Assembly (NCBI GenBank): GCA_026192395.1
Contig: WACF01000001.1
Span: forward strand, 2,168,309 to 2,232,308
Source: Proteobacteria bacterium 005FR1
GTDB taxonomy: Bacteria > Pseudomonadota > Gammaproteobacteria > Pseudomonadales > Cellvibrionaceae
Length of the DNA stretch: 64,000 nucleotides
Direction of reading: 5' to 3'
Positions 9,364 to 18,939 of the stretch are shown in pieces. Position numbers and translations under genes: made by a program. Each line of letters starts with the position of its first letter. Positions within the stretch are counted from its first letter, which is position 1. The notes beneath the pieces are model-generated. The model made no database searches. It saw nothing but the letters and a program-made list of their open reading frames with translations, and was not told the DNA's origin.

Positions 9364-10182
9364 ATGGACAAAGCAGCAGTGGACATGGCCACAGATCCCG
9401 TCTGGCAAAGCATCCGCAGCCAAACTCGCGCTCATGCCGAACGCGAGCCCATTCTTGCGAGCTTTCTGCACGCCACCATTCTGAATCACGAAACGCTCGA
9501 GACAGCGCTGAGCTTTCATTTGGCCAACAAGCTGGACAGCCCGACCGTGTCGGCGATGCTGATTCGCGAAGTGATCCAGGAAGCGCTCGACAGTGATCCC
9601 GGCATCGGGGAGGCGGCGCGCGCGGACCTCACGGCGATGAAAACCCGCGACCCCACAGTGATTTCTCTCAGCGTCCCCTTCCTGTTCTACAAAGGTTTTC
9701 ACGCACTGCAGGCCTACCGGGTCGCTCATTGGCTTTGGCGTGAAGAACGCCGGTCACTGGCGCTGTTCATGCAGAATCTGATTTCCGTGGTCTTCGGGGT
9801 GGACATTCACCCGGCGGCCAAAATCGGCCGGGGCATAATGCTCGATCACGCCACCGGCATCGTGATCGGCGAAACCGCGGTAGTGGAAGACAATGTCTCG
9901 CTGATGCAATCGGTAACCCTGGGCGGCACCGGCAAGGAAAGCGGCGACCGACACCCGAAGGTGCGTGAAGGCGTGCTGATCAGCGCGGGCGCCAAGGTGC
10001 TCGGCAACATCGAAATCGGCGTGGGCGCGAAGATCGCCGCCGGCAGCGTGGTGCTGAAATCAGTGGAACCACATACCACCGTGGCCGGTGTTCCTGCCGC
10101 CGTTGTCGGCAGACCGCGTTCGTCGAAGCCGGCCCTGGATATGAACCATCAACTCAATTGCGACATGGACGGCGATGAATGA
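9364..10182 (+). CDS. cysE: Serine O-acetyltransferase CysE
   Basis: CysE transfers acetyl from acetyl-CoA to L-serine, the first step of cysteine synthesis. The N-terminal helical domain (residues 1-140) is followed by a left-handed beta-helix of hexapeptide repeats with DIHPAAKIGRGIMLDHATGIVIGET and GGTGKESGDRHPK, the active-site blocks with the catalytic His. 272 residues, the full CysE length, and the C-terminal tail ends in acidic residues rather than the usual Ile. ATG at 9364 chosen because the sequence aligns with CysE from there; upstream in-frame sequence is unrelated. Confidence 0.95.
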   Translation: MDKAAVDMATDPVWQSIRSQTRAHAEREPILASFLHATILNHETLETALSFHLANKLDSPTVSAMLIREVIQEALDSDPGIGEAARADLTAMKTRDPTVISLSVPFLFYKGFHALQAYRVAHWLWREERRSLALFMQNLISVVFGVDIHPAAKIGRGIMLDHATGIVIGETAVVEDNVSLMQSVTLGGTGKESGDRHPKVREGVLISAGAKVLGNIEIGVGAKIAAGSVVLKSVEPHTTVAGVPAAVVGRPRSSKPALDMNHQLNCDMDGDE

Positions 10183-10215
10183 CTTTCTTATACAACTGAG
10201 CGTTGCGCAATCTGA

Positions 10216-11388
10216 ATGCCCCGACGAACTCCCGCTGAGTCTGCTCCTAAAAAAGGGGAAATCTTCTCCGCCACCGTCCGCGATCTCGCCAGTGACGGGC
10301 GCGGCATCGTTGGCCACCCCTGCGGTCTGACGGTGTTCGTGCCGGGCGTCTGGCCCGGCGAAAGCGGTTCATTTCGCTTCACCGGCTTGCAGAACCGAAT
10401 CGGCAGCGCCGAGGTGGTTACACTCGACGAAAGCTCTTCGGCCCGCGTCCAGCCGCGCTGTCCGTATCACGGTTTTGCTCCCGGTGATTGCGGTGGCTGC
10501 CCCTGGCAGTTCATGGACTACCCGGCCCAGCTCGCCGCCAAGCAGCGGCGGGTGGAAGCGGCGGCCGGCCGGATTAGCAAGGTCGGCGTACAGGCCATTT
10601 GGCCCTCCCCCGCCGTTTATGGCTATCGCAACCGCGCCCAGCTGAAAACCAACGGTGCGGCACTCGGCTATGTGAGCCCCGGCAGTCACCAACTGGCGGA
10701 GATCGAGGACTGCCCGATTCTGACCGCGCCGAATCGGCGAACCTTGAAGGCGTTGCTCGCCCGTCTCCCGGAGCCCGAATGGCGGCCGCACCGGAACGCG
10801 AAATGGACCACCCTGGACCTGGACGAGTCAGTGGACGCTGATTCAGTGGCAGTCAATTCGCGACTGCCATTTCAGCAGGCCAACACCGCGCAGAACGAAG
10901 CCATGCGTCGCTGGCTGGCCGAGAAGTGCGCGCCGCTGGACAAGACCGGCGCTGTGCTGGAACTCTTCTGCGGGTCGGGCAATTTCACCCAAGTGCTGGC
11001 AGAAGCGGGATTCGAGCGGATTGTCGCGGTGGATGCCTCAGGCCCTGCGACGGATGCGCTCGCCCGACGCGACCTTTCGAATGTCACGGTAGTCAGTCGA
11101 GATCTGTTCAAGCCGGAAAGCTATGGCGCTCTGTTTCGGGAGTCACCCGCGTACTCGACGCTGGTGCTGGACCCACCGCGCGATGGCATGCGCCATCTGG
11201 ATGCACTGCTCGGCAGTCGCCCCAAGCCGGCGGACGTTTTCTACATCTCCTGCGACCTCGCCACTCTGTTCCGGGATCTGGCGCAACTGCAGTCAATGGC
11301 TTACACCCTTGTCGAGATCCAGCCGCTGGATCAGGCGCCCCATACGCCACATATCGAAGTGCTCTGCCACCTGCAGTTATCTGTCTGA
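10216..11388 (+). CDS. RNA m5U methyltransferase, RlmD/TrmA family, with TRAM domain
   Basis: An N-terminal TRAM domain (about 12-70) is followed by iron-sulfur cysteines C82, C92, C95 and C166, a Rossmann SAM-binding motif (ELFCGSGNFT near 249-258), the DPPR loop (319-322), the nucleophile C346 in YISCDLAT, and the terminal HIEVL glutamate E381. All residues needed for uracil-5 methylation are present. At 390 residues it is shorter than E. coli RlmD (433). The target (U1939 of 23S rRNA for RlmD, U747 for RlmC) cannot be decided from the sequence, so no symbol is given. Confidence 0.88.
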   Translation: MPRRTPAESAPKKGEIFSATVRDLASDGRGIVGHPCGLTVFVPGVWPGESGSFRFTGLQNRIGSAEVVTLDESSSARVQPRCPYHGFAPGDCGGCPWQFMDYPAQLAAKQRRVEAAAGRISKVGVQAIWPSPAVYGYRNRAQLKTNGAALGYVSPGSHQLAEIEDCPILTAPNRRTLKALLARLPEPEWRPHRNAKWTTLDLDESVDADSVAVNSRLPFQQANTAQNEAMRRWLAEKCAPLDKTGAVLELFCGSGNFTQVLAEAGFERIVAVDASGPATDALARRDLSNVTVVSRDLFKPESYGALFRESPAYSTLVLDPPRDGMRHLDALLGSRPKPADVFYISCDLATLFRDLAQLQSMAYTLVEIQPLDQAPHTPHIEVLCHLQLSV

Positions 11389-11437
11389 CCGTGCTGTCTG
11401 AGAGTGGCGCAACTCTACGTTTACAGATGGGGAATCG

Positions 11438-12220
11438 ATGAAAACTCTTCGAACACTTCTGGCAGTCGCCGCCTGCGGTGCGCTTATTTCATGCTCGCAG
11501 TCGCCCACCGGCCGCACACAGCTGCAGTTGATGTCCAGTGAGCAAATGTCGCAAATGGGTGCCCAGGCTTTTGAACAGATGAAATCTGAGAAGCCGCTCG
11601 TGGATAATCCCGCCACCCGCCGCTACGTCCAGTGCGTCGCCGACGCCGTCACTCAGACTCTCGATGACGGCCAGGGCTGGGAAGTGGCGGTATTCCAGGA
11701 CGACGCGGTTAACGCCTTTGCTCTGCCGGGCAAGAAGATCGGTGTTTTCACCGGACTGCTGGACGTGGCGGAAAACCAACACCAGCTCGCTGCGGTGATT
11801 GGCCACGAGATTGCCCACGTCCTGGCGGATCATTCCAACGCCCGGGTCTCGGCCAACTACGCCACGGCGGCGGGTTTGCAACTGGTTGAGGCGGTGATTT
11901 CCGGGGAAGCTGGCGGAGCGACGCGGGAACAGATCATGGCGCTCCTCGGGCTCGGAGCGCAGTATGGCGTGCTGATGCCCTACGGGCGCGGTCAGGAGAG
12001 TGAAGCAGACCAGTTGGGACTGCAATATATGGCGGAGGCGGGCTTCCGGCCCGAAGCGGCAGTAGATCTATGGCAGAACATGGCCGAGGCAGGAGGACCG
12101 GCTCCCCCGGAACTGCTGTCCACCCACCCCTCGCCACAGAGTCGGATCGAAGATCTGCGCGAGCAGATCCCCACCGTGCAGGTCCGCGGCGAAGCGCCCA
12201 ACTGCGATCGATATCGATAA
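11438..12220 (+). CDS. M48 family metalloprotease lipoprotein (LoiP/YggG-like)
   Basis: A signal peptide with lipobox LISC (C19) precedes an M48 peptidase domain. The zinc motif HEIAH (H123-H127) is intact and a third ligand lies in GRGQESEADQLG. The fold is a lipid-anchored periplasmic Zn protease like E. coli LoiP, which takes part in outer-membrane protein quality control together with BepA. 260 residues fits. Ser after the lipid cysteine suggests sorting to the outer membrane. Gene stands alone between the methyltransferase and epmA. Confidence 0.9.
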   Translation: MKTLRTLLAVAACGALISCSQSPTGRTQLQLMSSEQMSQMGAQAFEQMKSEKPLVDNPATRRYVQCVADAVTQTLDDGQGWEVAVFQDDAVNAFALPGKKIGVFTGLLDVAENQHQLAAVIGHEIAHVLADHSNARVSANYATAAGLQLVEAVISGEAGGATREQIMALLGLGAQYGVLMPYGRGQESEADQLGLQYMAEAGFRPEAAVDLWQNMAEAGGPAPPELLSTHPSPQSRIEDLREQIPTVQVRGEAPNCDRYR

Positions 12221-12235
12221 CGGCGGAGCCTGGTA

Positions 12236-13189
12236 CTAGATTCGAGACCAGGCGAAGGGCAGCACGTCAGCGAGCTGAGTGGCACCAGTAAGCAGCATCA
12301 GCAAGCGATCGAGGCCCAGCGCCACGCCGGCGCAGTCCGGCATCCCGCTCGCCAGCGCTTCCACCAGAGCGGTATCGGGATGAACAGCGGGCAGTCCCGC
12401 CTCACGGCGATAATCGTTGTCGCGGGCGAAGCGTCGCGCCTGCTCGGCGGCGTCGGTCAGCTCCCAGTAGCCATTGGCCAGTTCCATTCCTCGATAGAAA
12501 GCTTCGAAGCGGCGGGCTACCGGCTGGCCGCTGTCGTTTCTCATTACCTTGGCCAGCGCTGCCTGACTTGCGGGATAGTCATAGACCAGCGTGATGCGAT
12601 CGTGCAGGGTGGGTTGCAGCAGGTGGCTGAACAGCAGGTCCAGCCAGAGATCGCGGTTTTCCTCCTCGAGACCGAAGTCGATGTGCCGGCTCGCGCAGTT
12701 GCGCAGCTCATCCACTGGCGCCTGGTGCGGATCGAGACCCAGCTGCTCGACAAACAACGCCCGATAGCTCTTGCTTTCCACTTCGGCGCCGAGTACTTGC
12801 TGGAGCAGCTCGCCGACTTCCTTCATCATTCTCCGGTCGTCGAACCCAGGTCGATACCACTCGAGCATGGTGAACTCGGGGTTGTGGTGCCGCCCTTGCT
12901 CTTCGCTGCGAAACACCTTTCCGATGGAAAATATCGATCCGCTGCCTGCCGCTAGCAGGCGCTTCATGAAGAATTCCGGCGAGGTCTGCAGGTAGTATTC
13001 GCGGCCGTTCAGGGACGTGCGAAAGGATTCGATCGCAGGATCGGTGGTACCACCACTGCCGAGCAGCGGGGCTTCGATTTCCAGATAGTGCCGGGCGGCG
13101 AAAAACGCGCGAATGCGCTGGTAAAGGTCAGCGCGAGCCCGCAGCATGCTCGGCGTCGCGCTGGGTTGCCACTCGGTTGCGGCTGTCAA
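12236..13189 (-). CDS. epmA: EF-P--(R)-beta-lysine ligase EpmA
   Basis: A LysRS-like class II synthetase lacking the anticodon-binding domain. It activates (R)-beta-lysine with ATP and attaches it to Lys34 of EF-P. Class II motifs are clear: FRSEEQGRHHNPEFTMLEW (motif 2) near 93-111, and ALGLDRLLMLL (motif 3) near 290-300. 317 residues, close to E. coli EpmA (325). It follows efp by seven bases in the same direction and is therefore co-transcribed, with epmB divergent across the shared promoter region: the whole modification pathway is in one place. Confidence 0.95.
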   Translation of the reverse strand: MTAATEWQPSATPSMLRARADLYQRIRAFFAARHYLEIEAPLLGSGGTTDPAIESFRTSLNGREYYLQTSPEFFMKRLLAAGSGSIFSIGKVFRSEEQGRHHNPEFTMLEWYRPGFDDRRMMKEVGELLQQVLGAEVESKSYRALFVEQLGLDPHQAPVDELRNCASRHIDFGLEEENRDLWLDLLFSHLLQPTLHDRITLVYDYPASQAALAKVMRNDSGQPVARRFEAFYRGMELANGYWELTDAAEQARRFARDNDYRREAGLPAVHPDTALVEALASGMPDCAGVALGLDRLLMLLTGATQLADVLPFAWSRI

Positions 13190-13196
13190 GGCAGGA

Positions 13197-13766
13197 TCAG
13201 TCCTTCGCCCGGCTCAGGTATTCACCGGTGCGGGTATCCACACGAACGAATTCGCCTTCCGACAGAAACAAGGGCACCTTCACCACAGCGCCGGTGGACA
13301 GAGTCGCCGGCTTGGTGCCGCCCTGAGCGGTGTCGCCTTTGAGGCCCGGATCGGTCTGAACGATTTCCAGTTCGACATGGTTGGGCGGGGTGACAGCAAG
13401 CGGCGCGCCGTTGTACAGCGTGACGATGCAGACGTCCTGCTCTTTGAGCCACTGAGCCGCATCACCGACGGTGGCCTTGTCCGCGGCAAACTGCTCGAAG
13501 GTGTCGGGCTCCATGAAGTGGTAGAACTCGCCGTCGTTGTAAAGATATTCCATGTTGCGGTCGGTCACGTCCGCGCCCTCGAGGGTATCGCCGGACTTGA
13601 AGGTGCGCTCCCAGACGCGACCGCTCTTCAGGTTGCGCAGCTTGACGCGGTTGAATGCCTGACCCTTGCCGGGCTTCACGAATTCGTTTTCGAGAATCGA
13701 GCAGGGATCGCCGTCCAGCATGACTTTCAGACCGCTGCGAAATTCGTTGGTAGAATAGTTAGCCAT
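13197..13766 (-). CDS. efp: Elongation factor P
   Basis: EF-P rescues ribosomes stalled at polyproline. 189 residues in the three-domain form: KOW-like domain, then two OB domains. The modified residue is K34 in [10 protein letters not shown], the K-type loop used by the EpmA/EpmB pathway, in agreement with its neighbours. The ATG at 13764-13766 has TGAGGAA nearby; a longer in-frame frame upstream overlaps the epmB promoter and start and is not real. Highly expressed gene with divergent epmB 78 bases away. Confidence 0.97.
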   Translation of the reverse strand: MANYSTNEFRSGLKVMLDGDPCSILENEFVKPGKGQAFNRVKLRNLKSGRVWERTFKSGDTLEGADVTDRNMEYLYNDGEFYHFMEPDTFEQFAADKATVGDAAQWLKEQDVCIVTLYNGAPLAVTPPNHVELEIVQTDPGLKGDTAQGGTKPATLSTGAVVKVPLFLSEGEFVRVDTRTGEYLSRAKD

Positions 13767-13843
13767 TGTTTCCTCAGTACTCTTTTTTAGCCGATGGCCG
13801 GGTTCCAGCGAGCCCAGCCGCAGGCCGATTGTAAAAGGCGCAC

Positions 13844-14878
13844 ATGATACCTCGAACCGTTCCCACATGGCAGAGCCAAACCTGGCAGGAACAGCTGATG
13901 GACCTGGTCCGCGACCCGCGGGAGCTCTGTCAGCTTTTGCAGCTGGATTTCGACGATTTCCGAGCGGCGCATATGGACCTGTCTCCCGAGGGACTGGCGG
14001 CTGCCCAGCAAAGTTTCGAGCTGCGCGTGCCCCGCAGTTTTGTGGGACGGATGAGAAAGGGCGACCTCAACGACCCACTTCTGTTACAAGTACTGCCACA
14101 GGGCCGGGAACTGCTGGCGCAGGCGGGCTTCACCGGCGATCCGCTGGATGAGAACGCCTCCCACCCTGCGCCCGGTCTGATTCAGAAGTACCACGGACGG
14201 GTTCTGGTGCTGGTCTCAAGCGCCTGTGCCATTCACTGCCGATACTGCTTTCGCCGACACTTCCCTTATGCCGAGCACCGCCAGAGCCGGGACGACTGGC
14301 AGGCTGCGCTGCAGGCCATCGCGCAGGACCCGAACATCGGCGAAGTAATCTACAGTGGCGGCGACCCGCTGTCCGCCTCCGACAAGCAACTGGCCTGGTT
14401 CACTGAACAAGTCAGCCAGATTCCCCACGTCCATACGCTGCGGATACACACGCGCCTGCCGATCGTGATCCCCGAGCGCATCGATGAGCAGTCGCTCGCC
14501 TGGTTGCGACAGGACCGCCTGAAGGTGGTGATGGTGCTGCACAGTAATCACGCCGCCGAAATCGATGCCGAAGTGGCCGCGGCTATCGGCAAGCTGCGCG
14601 GCGCCGGCCTTGTCCTGCTCAACCAGTCCGTGCTGTTGCGGGGCATCAATGATAAGGTAGACAGCCTGGCTGAACTGAGCTATGCCCTATTTAAGCAGGG
14701 CGTAATGCCCTACTACCTGCACCTGCTGGACAAGGTCGCGGGAGCGCAGCACTTCGATGTGCCTGAAGCCGAGGCCATTGCGCTGCACAACGAACTGAAA
14801 GGACGCTTGCCGGGCTACCTGGTGCCGAAACTAGCCAGGGAAGTGCCGGGGGCCACGGCGAAAGTCGTGCTCGGATAA
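13844..14878 (+). CDS. epmB: L-lysine 2,3-aminomutase-like EpmB
   Basis: A radical-SAM, PLP-dependent lysine 2,3-aminomutase family enzyme that converts L-lysine to (R)-beta-lysine for EF-P modification. The CxxxCxxC cluster motif is in [17 protein letters not shown], near 125-140; [19 protein letters not shown] and the C-terminal block [14 protein letters not shown] with the PLP lysine region are conserved. 344 residues, the EpmB length and not the 410+ of catabolic aminomutases. Divergent to efp-epmA. An AAAGG lies just before the ATG. Confidence 0.95.
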   Translation: MIPRTVPTWQSQTWQEQLMDLVRDPRELCQLLQLDFDDFRAAHMDLSPEGLAAAQQSFELRVPRSFVGRMRKGDLNDPLLLQVLPQGRELLAQAGFTGDPLDENASHPAPGLIQKYHGRVLVLVSSACAIHCRYCFRRHFPYAEHRQSRDDWQAALQAIAQDPNIGEVIYSGGDPLSASDKQLAWFTEQVSQIPHVHTLRIHTRLPIVIPERIDEQSLAWLRQDRLKVVMVLHSNHAAEIDAEVAAAIGKLRGAGLVLLNQSVLLRGINDKVDSLAELSYALFKQGVMPYYLHLLDKVAGAQHFDVPEAEAIALHNELKGRLPGYLVPKLAREVPGATAKVVLG

Positions 14879-14935
14879 TGTGGTCCTGTCCTGGACGTCA
14901 ACCATTGCCGTCCGGATAACAAGAAATCAATAACA

Positions 14936-16618
14936 ATGACGGTCGAAGAACCAAACCGAGAACTCTTCACCCGCTTCAGGCTACCGCCGACAGATCTCGC
15001 GCAACTGAGCTTCTGTAAGAGCAACCGGCCGGCGGCGGTAAAAAGCTGGGCTCAGTCATTGCCCGCCACCCGCGTAAGTTATACCAGTGTGGTGCTTTAC
15101 AAGGCCCTGCCTGAGCTGGCGCGACTGAAGACCTCCGCCGACAATCGTCTGGAAATGCTGGAAGCGGTCAGGCCCTATGTTCAAGACTGCATTCAGGGGC
15201 TCGCAAAGCACTTTCTGAACCAGCCGCTCGTTCTCTCCGAAGCACCGATGAAAAGCGCGGTTATCGCGCAGGCCTTGCAGAAGCACATGTGCAGCGCCTA
15301 TATCGAAGTCGCCCGCGAGCTGGCCAGCCGGAGCAAAAAGGGCAAGCAAGCGGACAGCCGCCTGCCCCTCGCGCTGCATCGAGCGATGACGGGCTATGGG
15401 CTGATCCTGCTACGCAATTACCAGCTGTACTCCCAAACGCCGGGCAACTTGTGGCTGGACTTGCACACCCTTTACCGCATCGCCGAGCACAACCAGCTGC
15501 TCGATCAGGCGGTGAAGGATCAACTGCTGCGCGAGTCGGGGAGCTGCACCCTTACTCAGGCTTATGTTCGCGTTCTTCTGCTGGCATGCGCCCGCCCCAA
15601 CCAGATGCGCCAGACCGATGTGGCGGCCACCTACGATGTGCTGGAAAGCTGGGCGCATCTCGCGAAGGTCCAGCAAAGCCGACAAGGCGACTCCGACAAT
15701 GTCTTCGTGATCAATCTCGACAGCGACCTTGCACCGCTTTACAAGTCCCGTTTCACGGGCGGCATCGACGACACACTCCGTGAGCTCAATATCGACGCTT
15801 TGCTCTCCGCTTTTCGCCAGCAGGGCCACTCGCGTTCGGGCGCACTGCGAATCCCCCACATCATCTCTTCCGCCCTGGTCGAGCATCTGCGGAACGCCTG
15901 GGGCTCCAGGCTGCAGCGCAGCTTCGAGCGGCAGCCTGGCCGAGGCCTCGTCCAGGTCTGCGTCGGGATCAGCAGCTTTCACCACCATACGTCCGGAGAA
16001 CAATCGCTGCACAACTTGCTCGGCATCGACGAGGGCGGCGAATTCGAACTGGGCGAATATACCGAACTCGGGGCAACCGACACGAACACGCCGGCACGGC
16101 GGGAAGACTTCCCCATTTACACTGCAGCCGTGGGCAACAGCAGCCCCGGCGGTTACCGCCTGGACTGGAACGAGAACATCTCGGCCCAGCTCAAGGCCGG
16201 CGAGGTGGTGGGCTTGCGGGAAGTCGGTCGTCATCGCTGGGCGCTGGGCGTGATCCGCTGGTTGCAGCAGGTGCCCGAGGGCACTCAGCTGGGCGTTCAG
16301 CTGCTCGCCCCCAAGGCCACCGCCTATGGTGCTGCCGTGGAGCAGGCTAACGGAGACTACAGCGATTATCGTCGCGTGCTGATGCTTCCGGAATTGAAGG
16401 CGGCCAACCAGCCAGCGACGCTGGTCACGGCCTTTGCTCCCTTCCAGGAGGGTCGACGGATTCGCCTGAATCGGCAGGGGGAAATCTCAACAGCGACACT
16501 GCAGAGACGGCTTTTTTCCACGGGATCCATGAGCCAGTTTACCTTCCGCCGGATTGCGGCCGAGGACGATCAAGCCGCGGAAAACAAAAATGCGGACTCG
16601 AACGCAGACTGGGATTAG
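14936..16618 (+). CDS. PilZ-like domain protein upstream of fimX (FimW-like)
   Basis: 560 residues, soluble. A mostly helical region occupies residues 1-300. Near the C-terminus the pattern ARRED (387-391) then NSSPGG (401-406) fits the PilZ c-di-GMP motif of an arginine pair followed by NxSxxG, in a predicted beta barrel (about 385-465). The gene lies directly before fimX, as PA4958 does in Pseudomonas aeruginosa, which I recall being named FimW, a surface-induced c-di-GMP effector for type IV pili. That name is from memory, so no symbol is given. Family membership by order and architecture is likely; ligand binding is inferred. The acidic Asn/Asp tail is not conserved. Confidence 0.72.
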   Translation: MTVEEPNRELFTRFRLPPTDLAQLSFCKSNRPAAVKSWAQSLPATRVSYTSVVLYKALPELARLKTSADNRLEMLEAVRPYVQDCIQGLAKHFLNQPLVLSEAPMKSAVIAQALQKHMCSAYIEVARELASRSKKGKQADSRLPLALHRAMTGYGLILLRNYQLYSQTPGNLWLDLHTLYRIAEHNQLLDQAVKDQLLRESGSCTLTQAYVRVLLLACARPNQMRQTDVAATYDVLESWAHLAKVQQSRQGDSDNVFVINLDSDLAPLYKSRFTGGIDDTLRELNIDALLSAFRQQGHSRSGALRIPHIISSALVEHLRNAWGSRLQRSFERQPGRGLVQVCVGISSFHHHTSGEQSLHNLLGIDEGGEFELGEYTELGATDTNTPARREDFPIYTAAVGNSSPGGYRLDWNENISAQLKAGEVVGLREVGRHRWALGVIRWLQQVPEGTQLGVQLLAPKATAYGAAVEQANGDYSDYRRVLMLPELKAANQPATLVTAFAPFQEGRRIRLNRQGEISTATLQRRLFSTGSMSQFTFRRIAAEDDQAAENKNADSNADWD

Positions 16619-16780
16619 AAATACTGATAACGATTGGCGACCGGCGGGTTCCTTGCACTTTGCCGTTACAGGGCAGGGTCGAATTCAGATACACTACCGA
16701 AATCCTGCAGGCCGGCTGGCGAACCCCCGACCTGATCAGCCGCCTTCTAATCACGTTGCTAAGAAAGTAGCTTTGGCTGT

Positions 16781-18877
16781 ATGAATCCCAACGATACTAT
16801 CCGCCTGCTGATTCTGAATGACTCTCGCAAAGAGGCAGAGCGATTGATCAGCATGCTGCGCAACGCCGGACGCCCCTCGCGCGCGCAGCACGTGGAAAGC
16901 GAGGAAGTCCTTGTCAAATTGCTTCAGGAGCAAACCTGGGACTTACTCATAGGTCATTCCAACACCCAGAGCGTTCCGCCCTCCGCAGCAATCAAGCACA
17001 TCAAGCGTCTCAGCAAGGACGTGCCGGTTATTCTCCTGAGCGACGAAGAAGGTACTCAGCCGATTGTCGAAGGCCTCAAAATGGGTGCCGCGGACGTGGT
17101 CCGTCTGGACGAAGATCAACACCTGCTGCTGGTCATCCAACGAGAGATGGAAAATCACGAGCAGCGCCAGCTGCGCCGCCGGGCCGACCGTCGCTTCAAG
17201 GAAGCGGAACAACGCAGTCAGCAGCTGCTGGACAGCTCGCGGGATGCGATCGCCTATGTCCAGGACGGCATGTACCTGTACGCCAATGAATCGTTCGCCG
17301 AGCTATTTGGTTACGAAGACCGCGACGACATCGAGTGCATGCCCATCATCGACATGATCGATGATGGGGATCAGGAGCAGGTCAAAGGCTTCATGAGGGA
17401 GTTTTCGCTCCGGGGCACCGACGGCGAGAGTGCCAGCCTCGAGTTCCGCGGCCTGTCCGCCGACGGCGCTATCCGCCCGGTGACCATGGAAGTAGCCAAT
17501 GCGATCTATGATGAGGAACCTTGCATTCAGTTTCTCGCCCGTGCGCGACAAAGCGACAACCGGGAGTTGCAGGCCCAGATCAACCAGATCAAGCATCAGG
17601 ACGTCACCACAGGTTTTTACAACCGACATTACCTGGTCAACCGTCTCCAGCAGAGCGTCAATTCCGCCGCCGATAGCGGGGCGACCAATGCACTATTGAC
17701 CGCGGAGGTGGATAACTTCTCCGACAAGATCCAGCCGGATCTCGGCGTGGCCGCATCCGATCAGCTGCTCGCGGCGATTGCCGAAATCATTCGCAGCGAA
17801 TGCGCATCCGCCGATACCCTGGCCCGTTTTGCCGACAACGCCTTTTCCATTTTGCTAACGGACACCAAAGCCGATTCGGCACTCACAATGGGCGAACAGC
17901 TTTGTCGGGCTATCGAAGAACATATCTTCGATGTGGATGGACGCACGGTTCAGGTGACCTTGTCAGTCGGCGTTGCACTGATCAATGAAACGGCCAGTAG
18001 CGCCGACGCGGTCATCGAGCAAAGCATGAAGGCACTGCACGAAGTCCAGGCCGCCAACAGAACCGAAGGCGTGGGCAACGGGGCGAAGCTGTTCGAGCCG
18101 CAGGTTTCCACGGGCGAGGGGAACGACATGGGCGCTGCGGTGCGCGCCGCCCTCGACAAGGATCAGTTCAGACTTTTGTTCCAGCCGATCATCAGCCTGC
18201 GCGGTTCCGAAGAAGAGCACTATGAAGTGCTGCTGCGGATGATCGCAGACGACGGTGAAGAGGTATCCCCGCACAAGTTCAAGGAAGCAGCCGAGCAACT
18301 CGGCCTTCACACCAAGCTCGACCGATGGGTGATACTCGAGTCGATCAAACTGCTTTCGGATAAGCGTGCGAACGGTGCCCGCACTCAGTTGATCATCAAT
18401 CTTGGCGGGGGCTCACTGCAGGATGACAGCCTGCTGCCCTGGTTGGCGGTCGCCTTCAAAGCCGCAAAACTGCCACCGCAGGCGATTACCTTTCAGATCA
18501 GTGAAGCGGATGTCACCAATCACCTGAACGCGGCCAAGTCACTGATGCAAGGCCTCCAGAAGCTTGGTTGCGGCAGCGCCATGAGCAACTTCGGCTGCTC
18601 GCTCAATCCATTTAAAACACTACAGCACGTCTCACCGGACTACGTGAAAGTGGATGGCTCTTTTACGCTGGACGTTCAGAACAGCGAGGAAGGAGCGGAA
18701 GTGTTGAGCAACATCCTCAAGCAGCTGCACGAGCAGAAGAAAATTACCGTGGTTCCCTTTGTGGAAAACGCGTCAGTACTCTCCACGCTGTGGCAGGCGG
18801 GTGTGCATTATATCCAGGGACATTATCTCCAGGCACCGACGCCGGAGATGAATTACGATTTCAGCATGGATAGCTGA
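16781..18877 (+). CDS. fimX: FimX-like c-di-GMP receptor with degenerate GGDEF and EAL domains
   Basis: 698 residues in the order REC-like (1-125), PAS (145-260), GGDEF (275-440), EAL (450-690), matching P. aeruginosa FimX. The receiver lacks the usual phosphoacceptor pattern. The GGDEF signature is replaced by ADNAF (351-355), so no cyclase activity is expected. The EAL signature is EVL (482-484), and the metal-binding residues are largely lost, so it should bind rather than cleave c-di-GMP. FimX controls assembly and position of type IV pili. Order fimW-like, fimX, then serB on the opposite strand is the same as in Pseudomonas. Confidence 0.9.
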   Translation: MNPNDTIRLLILNDSRKEAERLISMLRNAGRPSRAQHVESEEVLVKLLQEQTWDLLIGHSNTQSVPPSAAIKHIKRLSKDVPVILLSDEEGTQPIVEGLKMGAADVVRLDEDQHLLLVIQREMENHEQRQLRRRADRRFKEAEQRSQQLLDSSRDAIAYVQDGMYLYANESFAELFGYEDRDDIECMPIIDMIDDGDQEQVKGFMREFSLRGTDGESASLEFRGLSADGAIRPVTMEVANAIYDEEPCIQFLARARQSDNRELQAQINQIKHQDVTTGFYNRHYLVNRLQQSVNSAADSGATNALLTAEVDNFSDKIQPDLGVAASDQLLAAIAEIIRSECASADTLARFADNAFSILLTDTKADSALTMGEQLCRAIEEHIFDVDGRTVQVTLSVGVALINETASSADAVIEQSMKALHEVQAANRTEGVGNGAKLFEPQVSTGEGNDMGAAVRAALDKDQFRLLFQPIISLRGSEEEHYEVLLRMIADDGEEVSPHKFKEAAEQLGLHTKLDRWVILESIKLLSDKRANGARTQLIINLGGGSLQDDSLLPWLAVAFKAAKLPPQAITFQISEADVTNHLNAAKSLMQGLQKLGCGSAMSNFGCSLNPFKTLQHVSPDYVKVDGSFTLDVQNSEEGAEVLSNILKQLHEQKKITVVPFVENASVLSTLWQAGVHYIQGHYLQAPTPEMNYDFSMDS

Positions 18878-18939
18878 AGCAGTCTCCAGGCTCCAGTCAT
18901 TGTCTCCTCTTGCGACTGGAGCATGGAAAGTCGCGACTA

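Noticed and set aside
16781-18877. Active diguanylate cyclase/phosphodiesterase
   Set aside because: GGDEF is ADNAF and EAL is EVL; the FimX receptor role fits better.
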